DNA of 64,000 nt from Candidatus Endonucleibacter bathymodioli (GTDB lineage: Bacteria; Pseudomonadota; Gammaproteobacteria; Pseudomonadales; Endozoicomonadaceae), in NCBI GenBank assembly GCA_030674915.1, contig JASXSV010000007.1, positions 1-64,000 on the forward strand, written 5' to 3'. The position numbers and the translations under genes are program-made. The notes under the pieces were generated by a model. That model was not told the origin of the DNA. It searched no databases and saw only the letters and a program-made list of their open reading frames with translations. Of the stretch, positions 56,418 to 64,000 are shown in pieces. Numbering within the stretch: position 1 is the stretch's first letter; every line of letters starts with the position of its first letter.

Positions 56418-56669
56418 CACAACTACTTCCTCATTTCATTAATTGTAGTAGCATAATATCTATGCATAGACAACTGTAGTCTTCTAATATATCCGATGCA
56501 ACATTTATTTTATTTGGAAATAAATTTCCTACAAAAATAAATACCATACGGGAAAAGTAGCATTAAACCACATGCGACTACTGCCGGATGAATAGGTAAC
56601 AGCTACAGAAGAAACGGCAACCTTGGTTATAGATCAAAACTAATAAATGCTTGCAAAAACTCCAGCAAA

Positions 56670-56765
56670 AGTTGAGAAAGAGTTGAGAACGAGTTGAGAA
56701 AGAGCTGAGAAAGAGCTGAGAAAGAGTTGAGAAAGAGCTGAGAAAGAGCTGAGAAAGAGTTGAGA
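56670..56765. repeat. 11-bp tandem repeat between the two pilin genes
   Basis: About nine tandem units of AGYTGAGAAAG (Y = C or T, unit 2 ends CG instead of AG). It lies some 250 bases upstream of the pilin 2 start and has no counterpart in the other pilin's upstream region. Confidence 0.9.
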
Positions 56766-57017
56766 GCTATTTTTATGCAAGGAGCTATTACGTATCACAC
56801 AATGATTTACGGCTACTCCTTAATTTTACTCTCAGCCCCTTATGATCTATTAGCTGCCCCAGCCAATTACAAAATGACACTTCTGCCACGGAAATAAAAA
56901 TATCCATGCCCATTTAGCATACATGGCAAAATCTTATAGCCACTAAGCGACAGCTGCCCTGCACTGCCGGTATCTATGCAACATACAATATAACTATACC
57001 ATGACATCTAATTTAAT

Positions 57018-57581
57018 TTATTTCGGGGCAATCACCAAGACGACAGTATCCGCATAAGAACCAATCATAACACCTACTGGGAGTGTTGGAATAGCGACCT
57101 CCATACTAGTTGTCTGATGAGATTCCACCTCACAGATATCACTAGTTACAATGTCTTGCTGACTTTCAAACTGGACAGTACCATGTTGCCCACTGGGCAA
57201 ACCACCAAACCCCCACAAAAGAGTGTTGCCGGCCAAACCATTATCTGACAACCTCATGGTATAATCAACACCTACCACCGCAGCACCTACAACAGAAGTA
57301 GTATTAACAAGTTTAAACTTGTTAATACTGGTAGGAGTTACTGTATAAGAACCTGTAGTATTATTATACGTACAAAAATCATAACCATCTATCAATTTAC
57401 CTGGCCCCAAGCTGACATCGATAAGGCCCCATATCCTGACAATTGCACCTTGGCTGAAGCGCAGGTCAACACTACCAGTACTATCCGTCCCTACCGCACC
57501 TTGAGTAGCAGCCATAACTGTAGTTGATATAAGAGATATAACCCCAATTAATGCCAATTTTATAGCTTTTCTGATCTTCAT
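57018..57581 (-). CDS. Pilin subunit 1 (alpha-fimbrial/SCPU-like)
   Basis: Seen: 187 residues, signal peptide MKIRKAIKLALIGVISLISTTVMA, then ATQGAVGTDSTGSVDLRFSQGAIVRIWG, ending GSYADTVVLVIAPK. Two Cys in FCTYN and DICEVE match those of pilin 2. First gene of the pilus operon. The flanks of both pilins are also alike (ATAGACAACTGTAG and ATATATCCGATGC upstream, TACATGGCAAAAT downstream), so the pair arose by tandem duplication of gene plus flanks. GGAGAGGGTAAG lies before the ATG. No chaperone gene was found on either side. Confidence 0.8.
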   Translation of the reverse strand: MKIRKAIKLALIGVISLISTTVMAATQGAVGTDSTGSVDLRFSQGAIVRIWGLIDVSLGPGKLIDGYDFCTYNNTTGSYTVTPTSINKFKLVNTTSVVGAAVVGVDYTMRLSDNGLAGNTLLWGFGGLPSGQHGTVQFESQQDIVTSDICEVESHQTTSMEVAIPTLPVGVMIGSYADTVVLVIAPK

Positions 57582-57842
57582 GATCTTACCCTCTCCATTT
57601 ATAATGCATTAACAAAACACCTGCATATAGACAACTGTAGCCTTACAATATATCCGATGCCAGCTTTTTTTTATTTAATATAAATATCATACAGGGAAAG
57701 TAGCATTAAAATATATACGCCTAGTGCTCTGGCTGAAATAGCTCGGGCCGCTGTATCGCTAGCTGTTGCGACTCATTTATTCTATCGATGGAAAGATCAC
57801 GAGTTCTGATAACAGAGACTTGGCTAACTGAAAGTGAGCGTA

Positions 57843-58445
57843 TTACGCTGAGTATGGCTTGATAAAATTATAAATCTTCTGATCTGTGGCAACACCTGCA
57901 AGCTGGAGATCCCAAGTATTGACAGACAGCACCTCTACTTTCTGACACTCATGGGCAATACCCATCAGTAGCGGCTTGTGCTGTATATGTATTTTCTTTT
58001 TAAAAGCAAAGGTTCGATCATAATACCCTCCCCCCATACCCATCCTACGCCCTTCCTCATCAAAACCAGTTAAAGGCACTAGCACTAAGTCAAGGTCTTC
58101 TGCCCTACGAATGCAACTATCCGGTAGCACTGGCTCAGGAATACCATACTTATTGTTTTGCATTTCCATATCAGGCTTATAAGGCAAGAAGTACATATAC
58201 CCATTACGATTTTTATCCAGAATCGGCAGGTAACAAGTTTTACCTTGACTCCATGCTATTTTGGCAATATCCATCGGATTGATTTCGCCATCCTGCGCAA
58301 AATAGAGCGCAATATGAATACTTGCTAAAAACTCTGGCAAAAGTGAAACAAGAGTGGATAGTTGTTTTTGTGCAAGGAGTTGCTGCTTATCACTCAATGA
58401 TTTACGCCGTCTCCTTAATTTTGCTCTCAAGCCCTTCTGATCCAT
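57843..58445 (-). CDS. 5-formyltetrahydrofolate cyclo-ligase family protein
   Basis: Seen: 200 residues. KGLRAKLRRRRKSLSDKQQ at the start, HIALYFAQDGEINP, PLTGFDEEGRRMGMGGGYYDRTFA (ATP/folate-binding loop with GMGGGYYD) and KPLLMGIAHECQKV. Known: it converts 5-formyl-THF to 5,10-methenyl-THF with ATP, cytoplasmic. In enterics the 6S RNA gene lies immediately upstream. Here ssb does, and I see no 6S RNA in the short gap. Length is normal. Confidence 0.92.
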   Translation of the reverse strand: MDQKGLRAKLRRRRKSLSDKQQLLAQKQLSTLVSLLPEFLASIHIALYFAQDGEINPMDIAKIAWSQGKTCYLPILDKNRNGYMYFLPYKPDMEMQNNKYGIPEPVLPDSCIRRAEDLDLVLVPLTGFDEEGRRMGMGGGYYDRTFAFKKKIHIQHKPLLMGIAHECQKVEVLSVNTWDLQLAGVATDQKIYNFIKPYSA

Positions 58446-58518
58446 TAGTATTCCAAGCTAATTACAAAAAGTACACTCCTAACACAGCAAGGAAAGAAGT
58501 GCTGAACTTACGGCTCAT

Positions 58519-59106
58519 TCAGAATGGAATATCATCATCAAAATCATCAAAGCCAGCAGCTTGCTTCTGGGGTTGAGCCTGCGTCACCGGAGCAGATGAT
58601 CCTGCTAGTGCAGATGCAGGTGCAGGTGCAGGTGCAGGTGCATATCCCGATTGGTGTGACATAGGCTCAGACGCCTGTTGTGGCTGGGGAGCTGGACTTT
58701 GCTGGCGAGACTGCGGCGCAAACCCTTGCGAAGAATCTTCCATGTTTGCTATATCCTGCCGTCCATCAAGCATTTGCATCTGCCCATTAAAGCCATCAAT
58801 AACAACTTCAGTAGAATAACGATCTTGACCTTGCTGATCTTGCCACTTTCTGGTTTGCAACTTCCCTTCCAGATATACCTTTGACCCCTTACGTAAGTAC
58901 TGTTGCGTAATTTCTGCCAACTTGCCAAATATTACGACTCGGTGCCATTCTGTTTTCTCTTGCGCTTGACCGGTATTGCGATCTTTCCAGGATTCACTGG
59001 TAGCAATACTAAGGTTAGCTACAGCACTACCACTAGGAGTGTAGCGAACCTCTGGGTCATTACCTAGATTACCTATCAGGATAACCTTGTTAACTCCTCG
59101 AGCCAT
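58519..59106 (-). CDS. ssb: Single-stranded DNA-binding protein
   Basis: Seen: 195 residues from [26 protein letters not shown]-fold with [17 protein letters not shown] and [18 protein letters not shown], a Gln/Pro/Ala-rich linker and the acidic tip DFDDDIPF that recruits partner proteins. Known: essential in replication and repair. The linker has a GCAGGT microsatellite (encoding PAPAPAP, about 58614-58640) that may vary in length. The start is set by GGAGAG, with 45 bases of open frame upstream discounted. Confidence 0.97.
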   Translation of the reverse strand: MARGVNKVILIGNLGNDPEVRYTPSGSAVANLSIATSESWKDRNTGQAQEKTEWHRVVIFGKLAEITQQYLRKGSKVYLEGKLQTRKWQDQQGQDRYSTEVVIDGFNGQMQMLDGRQDIANMEDSSQGFAPQSRQQSPAPQPQQASEPMSHQSGYAPAPAPAPASALAGSSAPVTQAQPQKQAAGFDDFDDDIPF

Positions 59107-59243
59107 AAAATCTCTCCAATCAGGTATTATTACCAGCTCATTGTGACTCAATCACGCACCCACAATAAACTTATTCGCTGTTGCTATATTTCCATATACT
59201 CCTTATCTTTGAAGCTGTAGATACCTTCTCCTACTCAGTCACT

Positions 59244-59367
59244 TATGCCAGCTACCTTTGAAGGCCATTAGGGTGACTACGCGCACCCAACTAAACCGTT
59301 GTTACTCGTTAGCTCACAAAGTTTACTTCATCTGCGGCCTACCCATACCTAAATGGATACAGGCATG
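59244..59367 (+). repeat. MITE-like element, diverged full-length copy
   Basis: TATGCCAGCTACCTTTGAAG at the left and CCTACCCATACCTAAATGG, ACAGGCATG at the right. It abuts the MFS relic and appears to have truncated it. Confidence 0.6.
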
Positions 59368-59371
59368 ACAG

Positions 59372-59575
59372 CGCAGACCTGGAGAATGCAGTCTGTAATA
59401 ATTTTCTGAATACTTCTTGCATCTGCAGCAACCAAACTGCCCATTACAAACAAAGCCAAGCCCAGTAAAATGACAGGTTCCCCATCAGTTTTATCTAACA
59501 GCCAGCCAAAAGGGATTTATAGCAAAGCTTGGCTAAAACCATAGGCTCTAATACCACATTCTGCAAGGACGGTAT
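59372..59575 (-). pseudogene. Relic of an MFS transporter upstream of ssb
   Basis: Minus-strand translation gives AYGFSQALL, a stop, then IPFGWLLDKTDGEPVILLGLALFVMGSLVAADARS. This matches the conserved MFS region AYGLTQALLQIPFGWLSDRxGRKPVILLGLALFxxGSLVAA. Known: an MFS gene lies next to ssb in Pseudomonas and other gammaproteobacteria. Inferred: the ancestral neighbour has been deleted down to this fragment, with the MITE-like element at its broken end. Confidence 0.8.
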
Positions 59576-59694
59576 GATTCCTCATACCATATTTAGTCTA
59601 AATGATTGTTGAGCCAAGCCTTGTACGGTATGAGTGGAAGAACGGGGGAATATGTGCATTAACTCCCAGAGCCATGCTCAAAAGAATAATGGGC

Positions 59695-60438
59695 TCAAAA
59701 CTTATAGCTTGCTCCCATAGCCAAAATAATAGGATTTACTTTTAATTTTATATCATCATAGGCCGCACTTTTAGTAACAGGCAGGGTTTGATATGTTGAA
59801 AACTGATAGCCGGCATCCATTTCCAAAGGCATGTAGGTGACAGAGCCTATAAGGGCAAAGGTATTGCTCAAGTTATATTTGAACCCAGCAGAAAGATATC
59901 CGGTAATAGTTTTGTCAACATGAAAATCTTCTATTGCATGCCCACCAGGATTAAGCAATGCCTTTGTGCCACCATTGTAAAAATAAGCAAAAGCCACGCC
60001 GGCACCAACAAAGGGATGAAACTCATCAGATAAAGGGAATGTATACTCTCCGCCAAATTGAGCCAGAATCATTTTAACCTTACCAGATACACCATAACTA
60101 TCAGTAGCTGGGGCTAAGCCTGGGGGAGGGGTGAGCACGGAGAGCACTGTTTCTGGCTCCATAACCACTTCTGTGGGAGAGTAAAAGCTGCCGACAAATG
60201 AAATATTATCATCAAATGGTTTTATAATTGAAACCTTCAGGGATTCGAAAGAATCAATTTTTTGATCAACACTGTTGTCTCGGAGAGCATTATTACGAGC
60301 TGAGTTATCAAAAGCACCCACAGTGCCTTTAGGCATGAAAAAAGCACCTTCAAGCCTAATTTCAATATCACTGGCATGCGCAACCCCTGCAATAGCTAAT
60401 GTAGAAGCTGACAATAAAATAACTTTTAACACATTCAC
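59695..60438 (-). CDS. OmpW-like outer-membrane beta-barrel protein
   Basis: Seen: 247 residues. Signal peptide MNVLKVILLSASTLAIAGVAHA, alternating beta strands, FHPFVGAGVAFAYFYNGG near the middle, TGYLSAGFKYNLSNTFALIGSVTYMPL, and a terminal MGASYKF ending in aromatic Phe as needed for BAM assembly. Known: OmpW forms a narrow eight-strand barrel for small hydrophobic molecules. The similarity is clear in the last 120 residues and weaker before. Its role here is unknown. Isolated gene. Confidence 0.75.
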   Translation of the reverse strand: MNVLKVILLSASTLAIAGVAHASDIEIRLEGAFFMPKGTVGAFDNSARNNALRDNSVDQKIDSFESLKVSIIKPFDDNISFVGSFYSPTEVVMEPETVLSVLTPPPGLAPATDSYGVSGKVKMILAQFGGEYTFPLSDEFHPFVGAGVAFAYFYNGGTKALLNPGGHAIEDFHVDKTITGYLSAGFKYNLSNTFALIGSVTYMPLEMDAGYQFSTYQTLPVTKSAAYDDIKLKVNPIILAMGASYKF

Positions 60439-60802
60439 TTCCTTTCTATAGTAAGGTGGATACTCTTGTTTGCACTAATTCAGATTTATGCTATAGGCTT
60501 CCATCAACGTATAAATAATATATACCCCACCATTAAATATACTATTTTTACGGACTATATGCACTCATCTTTTTAAAACATATAATATAGTAAACGACAG
60601 AGTACATTTAATATACTAATAATAGCATTTGAGATGCATAATAACAATCAGCAAACTAATCCCTGCGATGATAACTGATATATATCTACTAGGGCGCTGG
60701 ATAAGCAGGAGCTGTAACGTGAGATAGAAATACTAAAAACAGTGTTTGGATATAATCATGACCATGGAGATATTGTCTTTACTTAACTTTGTGCTAATTG
60801 AA
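60439..60802. other. Intergenic region, nothing recognised
   Basis: About 365 AT-rich bases between the OmpW-like gene and the 3' end of nhaC. No gene or repeat noted. Contains the OmpW-like promoter. Confidence 0.4.
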
Positions 60803-62242
60803 TTACTTATTGATTTTCAGCGTTGCACATTCTTTGGCTATGGAGTTGTTATTTCTAAATAGTGCAACACCAAGGTAAGCAAAAAGTATTGCCATTAATG
60901 GACTAATCCAGTTCAGCAATGCCCACGGAGCATAATCTAGCACCGGAACGCTCAATATGGATGCAAAAAAAACACCTCCTGTAGTCCATGGAATAAGAGA
61001 TGATGTTAGGGTTGAACCTTCTTCAAGCGACCTAGATAGCACTTTTCTGTGAACGTTATTCTGGTCATAACAATCTCCAAATAGTTGACCACCAAGAACA
61101 ATAGACATATATGCCTCGCCCATAGCCATATTGCCGATAAAACAGCTGGTTATGGTAGTGGCCACCAGCGTTGACTTTCTTTTTATACGCCTCAACACTG
61201 TAGTAATCAGCACCTGAATAAATTGGCAACTTTCTAGTATACCGCCTAAAGCCAACGCTAATAATGATAACGATAAAGTTTGCATCATAGATATTATGCC
61301 TCCACGGCTCATTAAATTATCTAGACCCTCATGCCCAGTTTTTATGCTAGCACCGTCGTATACCCCGTTAAGAACAGCGGTTAATTCTGCGCCTTGCAAA
61401 AAGATAGCTAGCAATATTGCAGTTAGCGTTGCAGCTATCATTGTTGGTTCTGCTGAGACTCTCAGCAAACTGAGGCACAGCATAACAATGATAGGCATAA
61501 AAGTAAGGAAGTTAAGACAGAAACTATCTTCAATTGCTTTTTGTAGGCTGAAAAGCTCAGTTATCGCTAATTGGTTATCAGCATAGTTCAAGCCTATAAT
61601 TGAAAAAATCACTAGCACTAAAAAATAAGCTGGCCCTGTAGTAAATAGCATACTGTGAATATGGCTATGGATAGTGGTTTTTGATGCCATAGCGGCTAGA
61701 TTGGTGGTGTCAGAGATAGGGGACATTTTATCACCAAAGGAGGCTCCAGAAATAACCATTCCGGCAGTCAGTGGCGCAGGGATACCAAAGGTGCTACCAA
61801 CGGTCATTAAAACCACACCAATGGCTCCCACTGTCCCCCAACTGGTTCCTGTGGCAATGGACATGATGCTGCAAAGTATCAATCCTGTAGGAAGAAAAAA
61901 CACAGGATTGCTAAACCTAATACCATAATAAATCAAAGTTGCCAGAGTACCGCTTTCAATGAGAGCAGCTATTAACACACCAATAAGAATGAATATGTAT
62001 ATGGCAGAAAGAGCACCACAGACCCCTCCATTCATTGCCAAGCGTATGTCATAGAACTTATAGCCAAGTAGCCAAGCACTGCTTGCGCCTATCAGAATAG
62101 ATATTAATAATAAAACATGAAAATTGAGTTTTAGAAAGAAGAACCCGGCTCCAATAACTATGATGATTGCCACCATAGTACACAGGGATTGCATGAAAGT
62201 AGGTGTCTTTATTACTACAAACCCTGACTGTGTATTGATCAT
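60803..62242 (-). CDS. nhaC: Na+/H+ antiporter, NhaC family
   Basis: Seen: 479 residues, about 11-12 membrane helices. The NhaC signatures ATGTSWGTVGAIGVVLM, GASFGDKMSPISDTTNLAAMAS and, near the C-terminus, SLIPWTTGGVFFASIL are present. Known: exchanges Na+ (or Li+) for protons, or malate-lactate and related exchanges in some members of the wider family. Marine or host salinity would make a Na+ exporter useful. Length is normal. No operon partner. Confidence 0.9.
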   Translation of the reverse strand: MINTQSGFVVIKTPTFMQSLCTMVAIIIVIGAGFFFLKLNFHVLLLISILIGASSAWLLGYKFYDIRLAMNGGVCGALSAIYIFILIGVLIAALIESGTLATLIYYGIRFSNPVFFLPTGLILCSIMSIATGTSWGTVGAIGVVLMTVGSTFGIPAPLTAGMVISGASFGDKMSPISDTTNLAAMASKTTIHSHIHSMLFTTGPAYFLVLVIFSIIGLNYADNQLAITELFSLQKAIEDSFCLNFLTFMPIIVMLCLSLLRVSAEPTMIAATLTAILLAIFLQGAELTAVLNGVYDGASIKTGHEGLDNLMSRGGIISMMQTLSLSLLALALGGILESCQFIQVLITTVLRRIKRKSTLVATTITSCFIGNMAMGEAYMSIVLGGQLFGDCYDQNNVHRKVLSRSLEEGSTLTSSLIPWTTGGVFFASILSVPVLDYAPWALLNWISPLMAILFAYLGVALFRNNNSIAKECATLKINK

Positions 62243-62298
62243 GCTTTATTGTTCCTGCAGTTATATTTAGTATACTTTCCTCCCTTATAGGTATAATT

Positions 62299-62336
62299 TG
62301 CTAACCACTCTCACACCTTCAATGACAACTGGTATA
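62299..62336 (+). repeat. MITE-like element, right-end fragment
   Basis: GCTAACCACTCTCACACCTT followed by CAATGACAACTGGTATA is the right arm. The rest of the copy is absent. Lies upstream of nhaC. Confidence 0.6.
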
Positions 62337-62458
62337 AATATTTTGTTGATCTTTCGGCAAGAGTTTAAAGGTAAACCAAGCTAAATTTGAGTATATAGTG
62401 CAATTATCTTAATCTTTGACGACCTTATACCAGTAGTCTTTAAATATACATAGGTACT

Positions 62459-62854
62459 CTAATAAGACTTTAGTTCTCTCAGCTTTCTCCGATCTTTTTT
62501 GCCGGGCTTTTGCTCTGGGCGCGGTGTTGCATAATTCATAGTTTTTCTTTCCAAGGCAGACTTCTCCCGTAGGACAATACTTTCTTCCGTTTCCAAATAA
62601 AGTTGTTGGGCTATATCTGCTTTTTGGCGCTTGTCAGACAGAGCCTGAACCGTTACGGTTTTTTCATCACATCCCATTCGTAAGCGAATAGTATCGCCCA
62701 CTTTGGGCTCTTTGCCCGGTTTGCAGCGGTGGCCGTTCAGGCGCACTTTGCCACTATCAACGGCATCTTTCGCAATATTCCTCGTTTTATAAAAACGCGC
62801 AGCCCAAAGCCACTTATCTAAACGTATTTTATTTGATGCGCTATTTGCACTCAT
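62459..62854 (-). CDS. hslR: Ribosome-associated heat shock protein Hsp15
   Basis: Seen: 131 residues with the S4 RNA-binding fold IRLDKWLWAARFYKTRNIAKDAVDSGKVRLNG, then KPGKEPKVGDTI and a basic C-terminus (KPGKKDRRKLREL). Known: Hsp15 binds free 50S subunits carrying a nascent chain and helps recycle them. It overlaps the upstream yrfG gene by 14 bases, so translation is coupled. The yrfG-hslR pair is the same as in E. coli. Confidence 0.94.
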   Translation of the reverse strand: MSANSASNKIRLDKWLWAARFYKTRNIAKDAVDSGKVRLNGHRCKPGKEPKVGDTIRLRMGCDEKTVTVQALSDKRQKADIAQQLYLETEESIVLREKSALERKTMNYATPRPEQKPGKKDRRKLRELKSY

Positions 62855-63506
62855 TTGTTATCAATATATCTCTATAATCTTCAATGGCATAATAGCTACC
62901 AGTATCTCTAGGTGATTCCTGACTGTCTGGATAGCGAACCGCCAGAAGCTGTGCAATGCCGAATGTTTTGGCCGCGTCCAAAATGCCAATATTATCGTCA
63001 ATAAATAACGCTCGATCTTTATTCAAGTTAATATCTGCTTGGAGACTATGCCAGAATGCCTGACTTTCTTTAGGGTAGCCGTAGTCGTGAGAACTAATCA
63101 TACGATCAAAATATTGCGCCATTGGCACTTTTTCTAACTTAAGAGACAGACTGTCTTGGTGAGCATTAGTGATCATGATGACTTCTTTGTCGCTATTTTT
63201 GAGCGACAGTAAAAATGTGTCCGCATGGGGCAGAAACTTGATTAGTCGAGCAAGTTCTTGCTTCATCTCCACAATATTAAGGTCTAGCTCTTTATTCCAA
63301 TAATCAAGGCAATACCATTGTAATCTACCGTGAATTTGGGAAAATCGTGGCGCAAGCTCGGCCTTTGACTGAGATAGCGAAATGCTGTGCTTACTAGCAT
63401 ATTTAAGAGGCACATATTCCTTCCAGAAATAATTATCAAAATATAGATCTAAAAGGGTGCCGTCCATATCTAGCAGAACGGTGTCTATTTTTTCCCAGTT
63501 TATCAT
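62841..63506 (-). CDS. yrfG: GMP/IMP nucleotidase, HAD family
   Basis: Seen: 221 residues. HAD motif I VLLDMDGTLLDL (nucleophile Asp), motif II MITNAHQ, and motif III/IV in YPKESQAFW and ALFIDDNIGIL. Known: E. coli YrfG hydrolyses GMP and IMP to nucleosides. The gene is directly upstream of hslR and overlaps it, matching the enterobacterial order. Length normal. Confidence 0.92.
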   Translation of the reverse strand: MINWEKIDTVLLDMDGTLLDLYFDNYFWKEYVPLKYASKHSISLSQSKAELAPRFSQIHGRLQWYCLDYWNKELDLNIVEMKQELARLIKFLPHADTFLLSLKNSDKEVIMITNAHQDSLSLKLEKVPMAQYFDRMISSHDYGYPKESQAFWHSLQADINLNKDRALFIDDNIGILDAAKTFGIAQLLAVRYPDSQESPRDTGSYYAIEDYRDILITNECK

Positions 63507-63578
63507 AACTTAATAGTGACATAGCACTTACAATTGTTGTGTTTGAATAATAGCCCATTAGGCTATAGTAATAAATCA

Positions 63579-63630
63579 TTGCCCTTGGAACCGTGAGATT
63601 GTTGACCATTCGCACTCACCAAAATCACCT
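63579..63630 (-). repeat. MITE-like element, end fragment
   Basis: TTGCCCTTGGAACCGTGAG, ATTGTTGACCATTCGCACTC and ACC correspond to one half of the element in reverse orientation. Lies between mltA and yrfG. Confidence 0.5.
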
Positions 63631-63673
63631 AGTAATCTTAGTATTTGCAGGAATCTATACAGGTCACTCAACC

Positions 63674-64000
63674 CTACTTTGGCACAATTACATATAATTT
63701 ACCGAGTGCTTGCTGCTCGCCTGCCATTTGTTCAGCGTGAGCCCCTGCCCCCATATAAATATCTCCGCGCACTAACCCTTTAATTGCACCACCAGTGTCC
63801 TGAGCCACCATCATTTGTCTAAAAGGTTTCTTAGTGGCTGTTAACTCTGTATCCACCCATAAAGGCGTACCATAGGGAATAAATTTTGGATCTACTGCCA
63901 TTGTTCTATAAGCTGTTGCAGGTATTCCCTGGGCTGTAATAGCACCATACTTAGTTTTTTCGAAGAAAATATAACGGGGGTTTTCATTGAATAATTCTTG
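63674..64000 (-). CDS. mltA: Membrane-bound lytic murein transglycosylase A, 3' part
   Basis: Seen: the C-terminal 108 residues, with the gene running off the right edge. ENPRYIFFEKT, GIPATAYRTMAVDPKFIPYGTPLWVDTEL, MVAQDTGGAIKGLVRGDIYMGAG and the end LGKLYVIVPK are the MltA 3D (DPBB) domain, with the catalytic Asp in AQDTGGAIKG. Known: an outer-membrane lipoprotein that cleaves peptidoglycan with 1,6-anhydro product. The internal Met at 63901 is not the start, since the frame continues upstream with conserved sequence. Confidence 0.92.
   Translation of the reverse strand, partial: QELFNENPRYIFFEKTKYGAITAQGIPATAYRTMAVDPKFIPYGTPLWVDTELTATKKPFRQMMVAQDTGGAIKGLVRGDIYMGAGAHAEQMAGEQQALGKLYVIVPK

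Larger units (their letters stand above)
59107..59694. other. Spacer upstream of ssb with a MITE-like copy and an MFS relic
   Basis: Contains the MITE-like element at 59244-59367 and the truncated MFS relic at 59372-59575. The rest holds no gene. The ssb promoter should lie near 59110-59240. Confidence 0.55.

Noticed and set aside
58614-58640. GCAGGT microsatellite as a phase-variation site
   Set aside because: It is within the ssb linker and a multiple of three, so length change alters only the PA repeat.

Overview
The window looks like part of the chromosome of an AT-rich, repeat-laden gammaproteobacterium that lives with an animal host. The housekeeping blocks (lolB-ispE-prs, rplY-pth, frdABCD, ssb, yrfG-hslR, mltA, trmA) are gammaproteobacterial. 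The accessory genes are host-directed: a protein with a complete BIR (inhibitor-of-apoptosis) zinc motif, an OTU-like cysteine protease, Ysc-type type III secretion genes (sctX-sctY-sctV, and sctC with an N-terminal LysM), an alpha-type (CS1/CFA-like) pilus operon and several very AT-rich secreted or membrane-anchored orphans. This resembles Endozoicomonadaceae, and especially intranuclear parasites of deep-sea mussels ('Candidatus Endonucleobacter'), which are reported to carry host-derived IAP genes. That assignment is inference, because the window holds no rRNA.

Layout. 1-7.2 kb: OTU-like protease, tRNA-Glu, an IS256 relic, an Hpt protein, a DUF1631-like protein and two small divergent orphans. 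7.2-12.5 kb: nested insertion sequences (a broken IS5-family copy interrupted by a broken IS30 copy, an IS1 relic, an intact IS5-family copy). 12.5-15 kb: ddl, pth, rplY. 15-31 kb: accessory island with secreted orphans, a third IS5-family copy, a gene broken by an intact IS30 copy plus its inverted paralogue, an IS481 relic, the BIR protein and a 1210-residue GLUG-repeat membrane protein. 31-35.7 kb: prs, ispE, lolB and a TPR lipoprotein. In Pseudomonas these are contiguous with rplY-pth, so the island appears to split that cluster. 36-43 kb: IS3 relic, GNAT enzyme, type III secretion genes. 43-51.5 kb: trmA, a lipoprotein, sanA, frdABCD, a TyrP-like transporter. 52-57.6 kb: pilus operon with a tandemly duplicated pilin and no visible chaperone gene. 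57.8-64 kb: 5-FCL, ssb, a relic MFS transporter, an OmpW-like protein, NhaC, hslR, yrfG and the 3' end of mltA.

A striking background feature is a short (about 125 bp) inverted-repeat element, full-length or partial, in at least 18 places between genes. In one case it supplies the last codons of a gene. Two other dispersed non-coding repeats and relics of IS1, IS3, IS256 and IS481 point to a genome undergoing IS expansion and decay, as expected for a host-restricted lineage. Together the secretion system, the pilus and the eukaryotic-like domains suggest attachment to host cells, delivery of proteins and interference with host ubiquitin and cell-death pathways.
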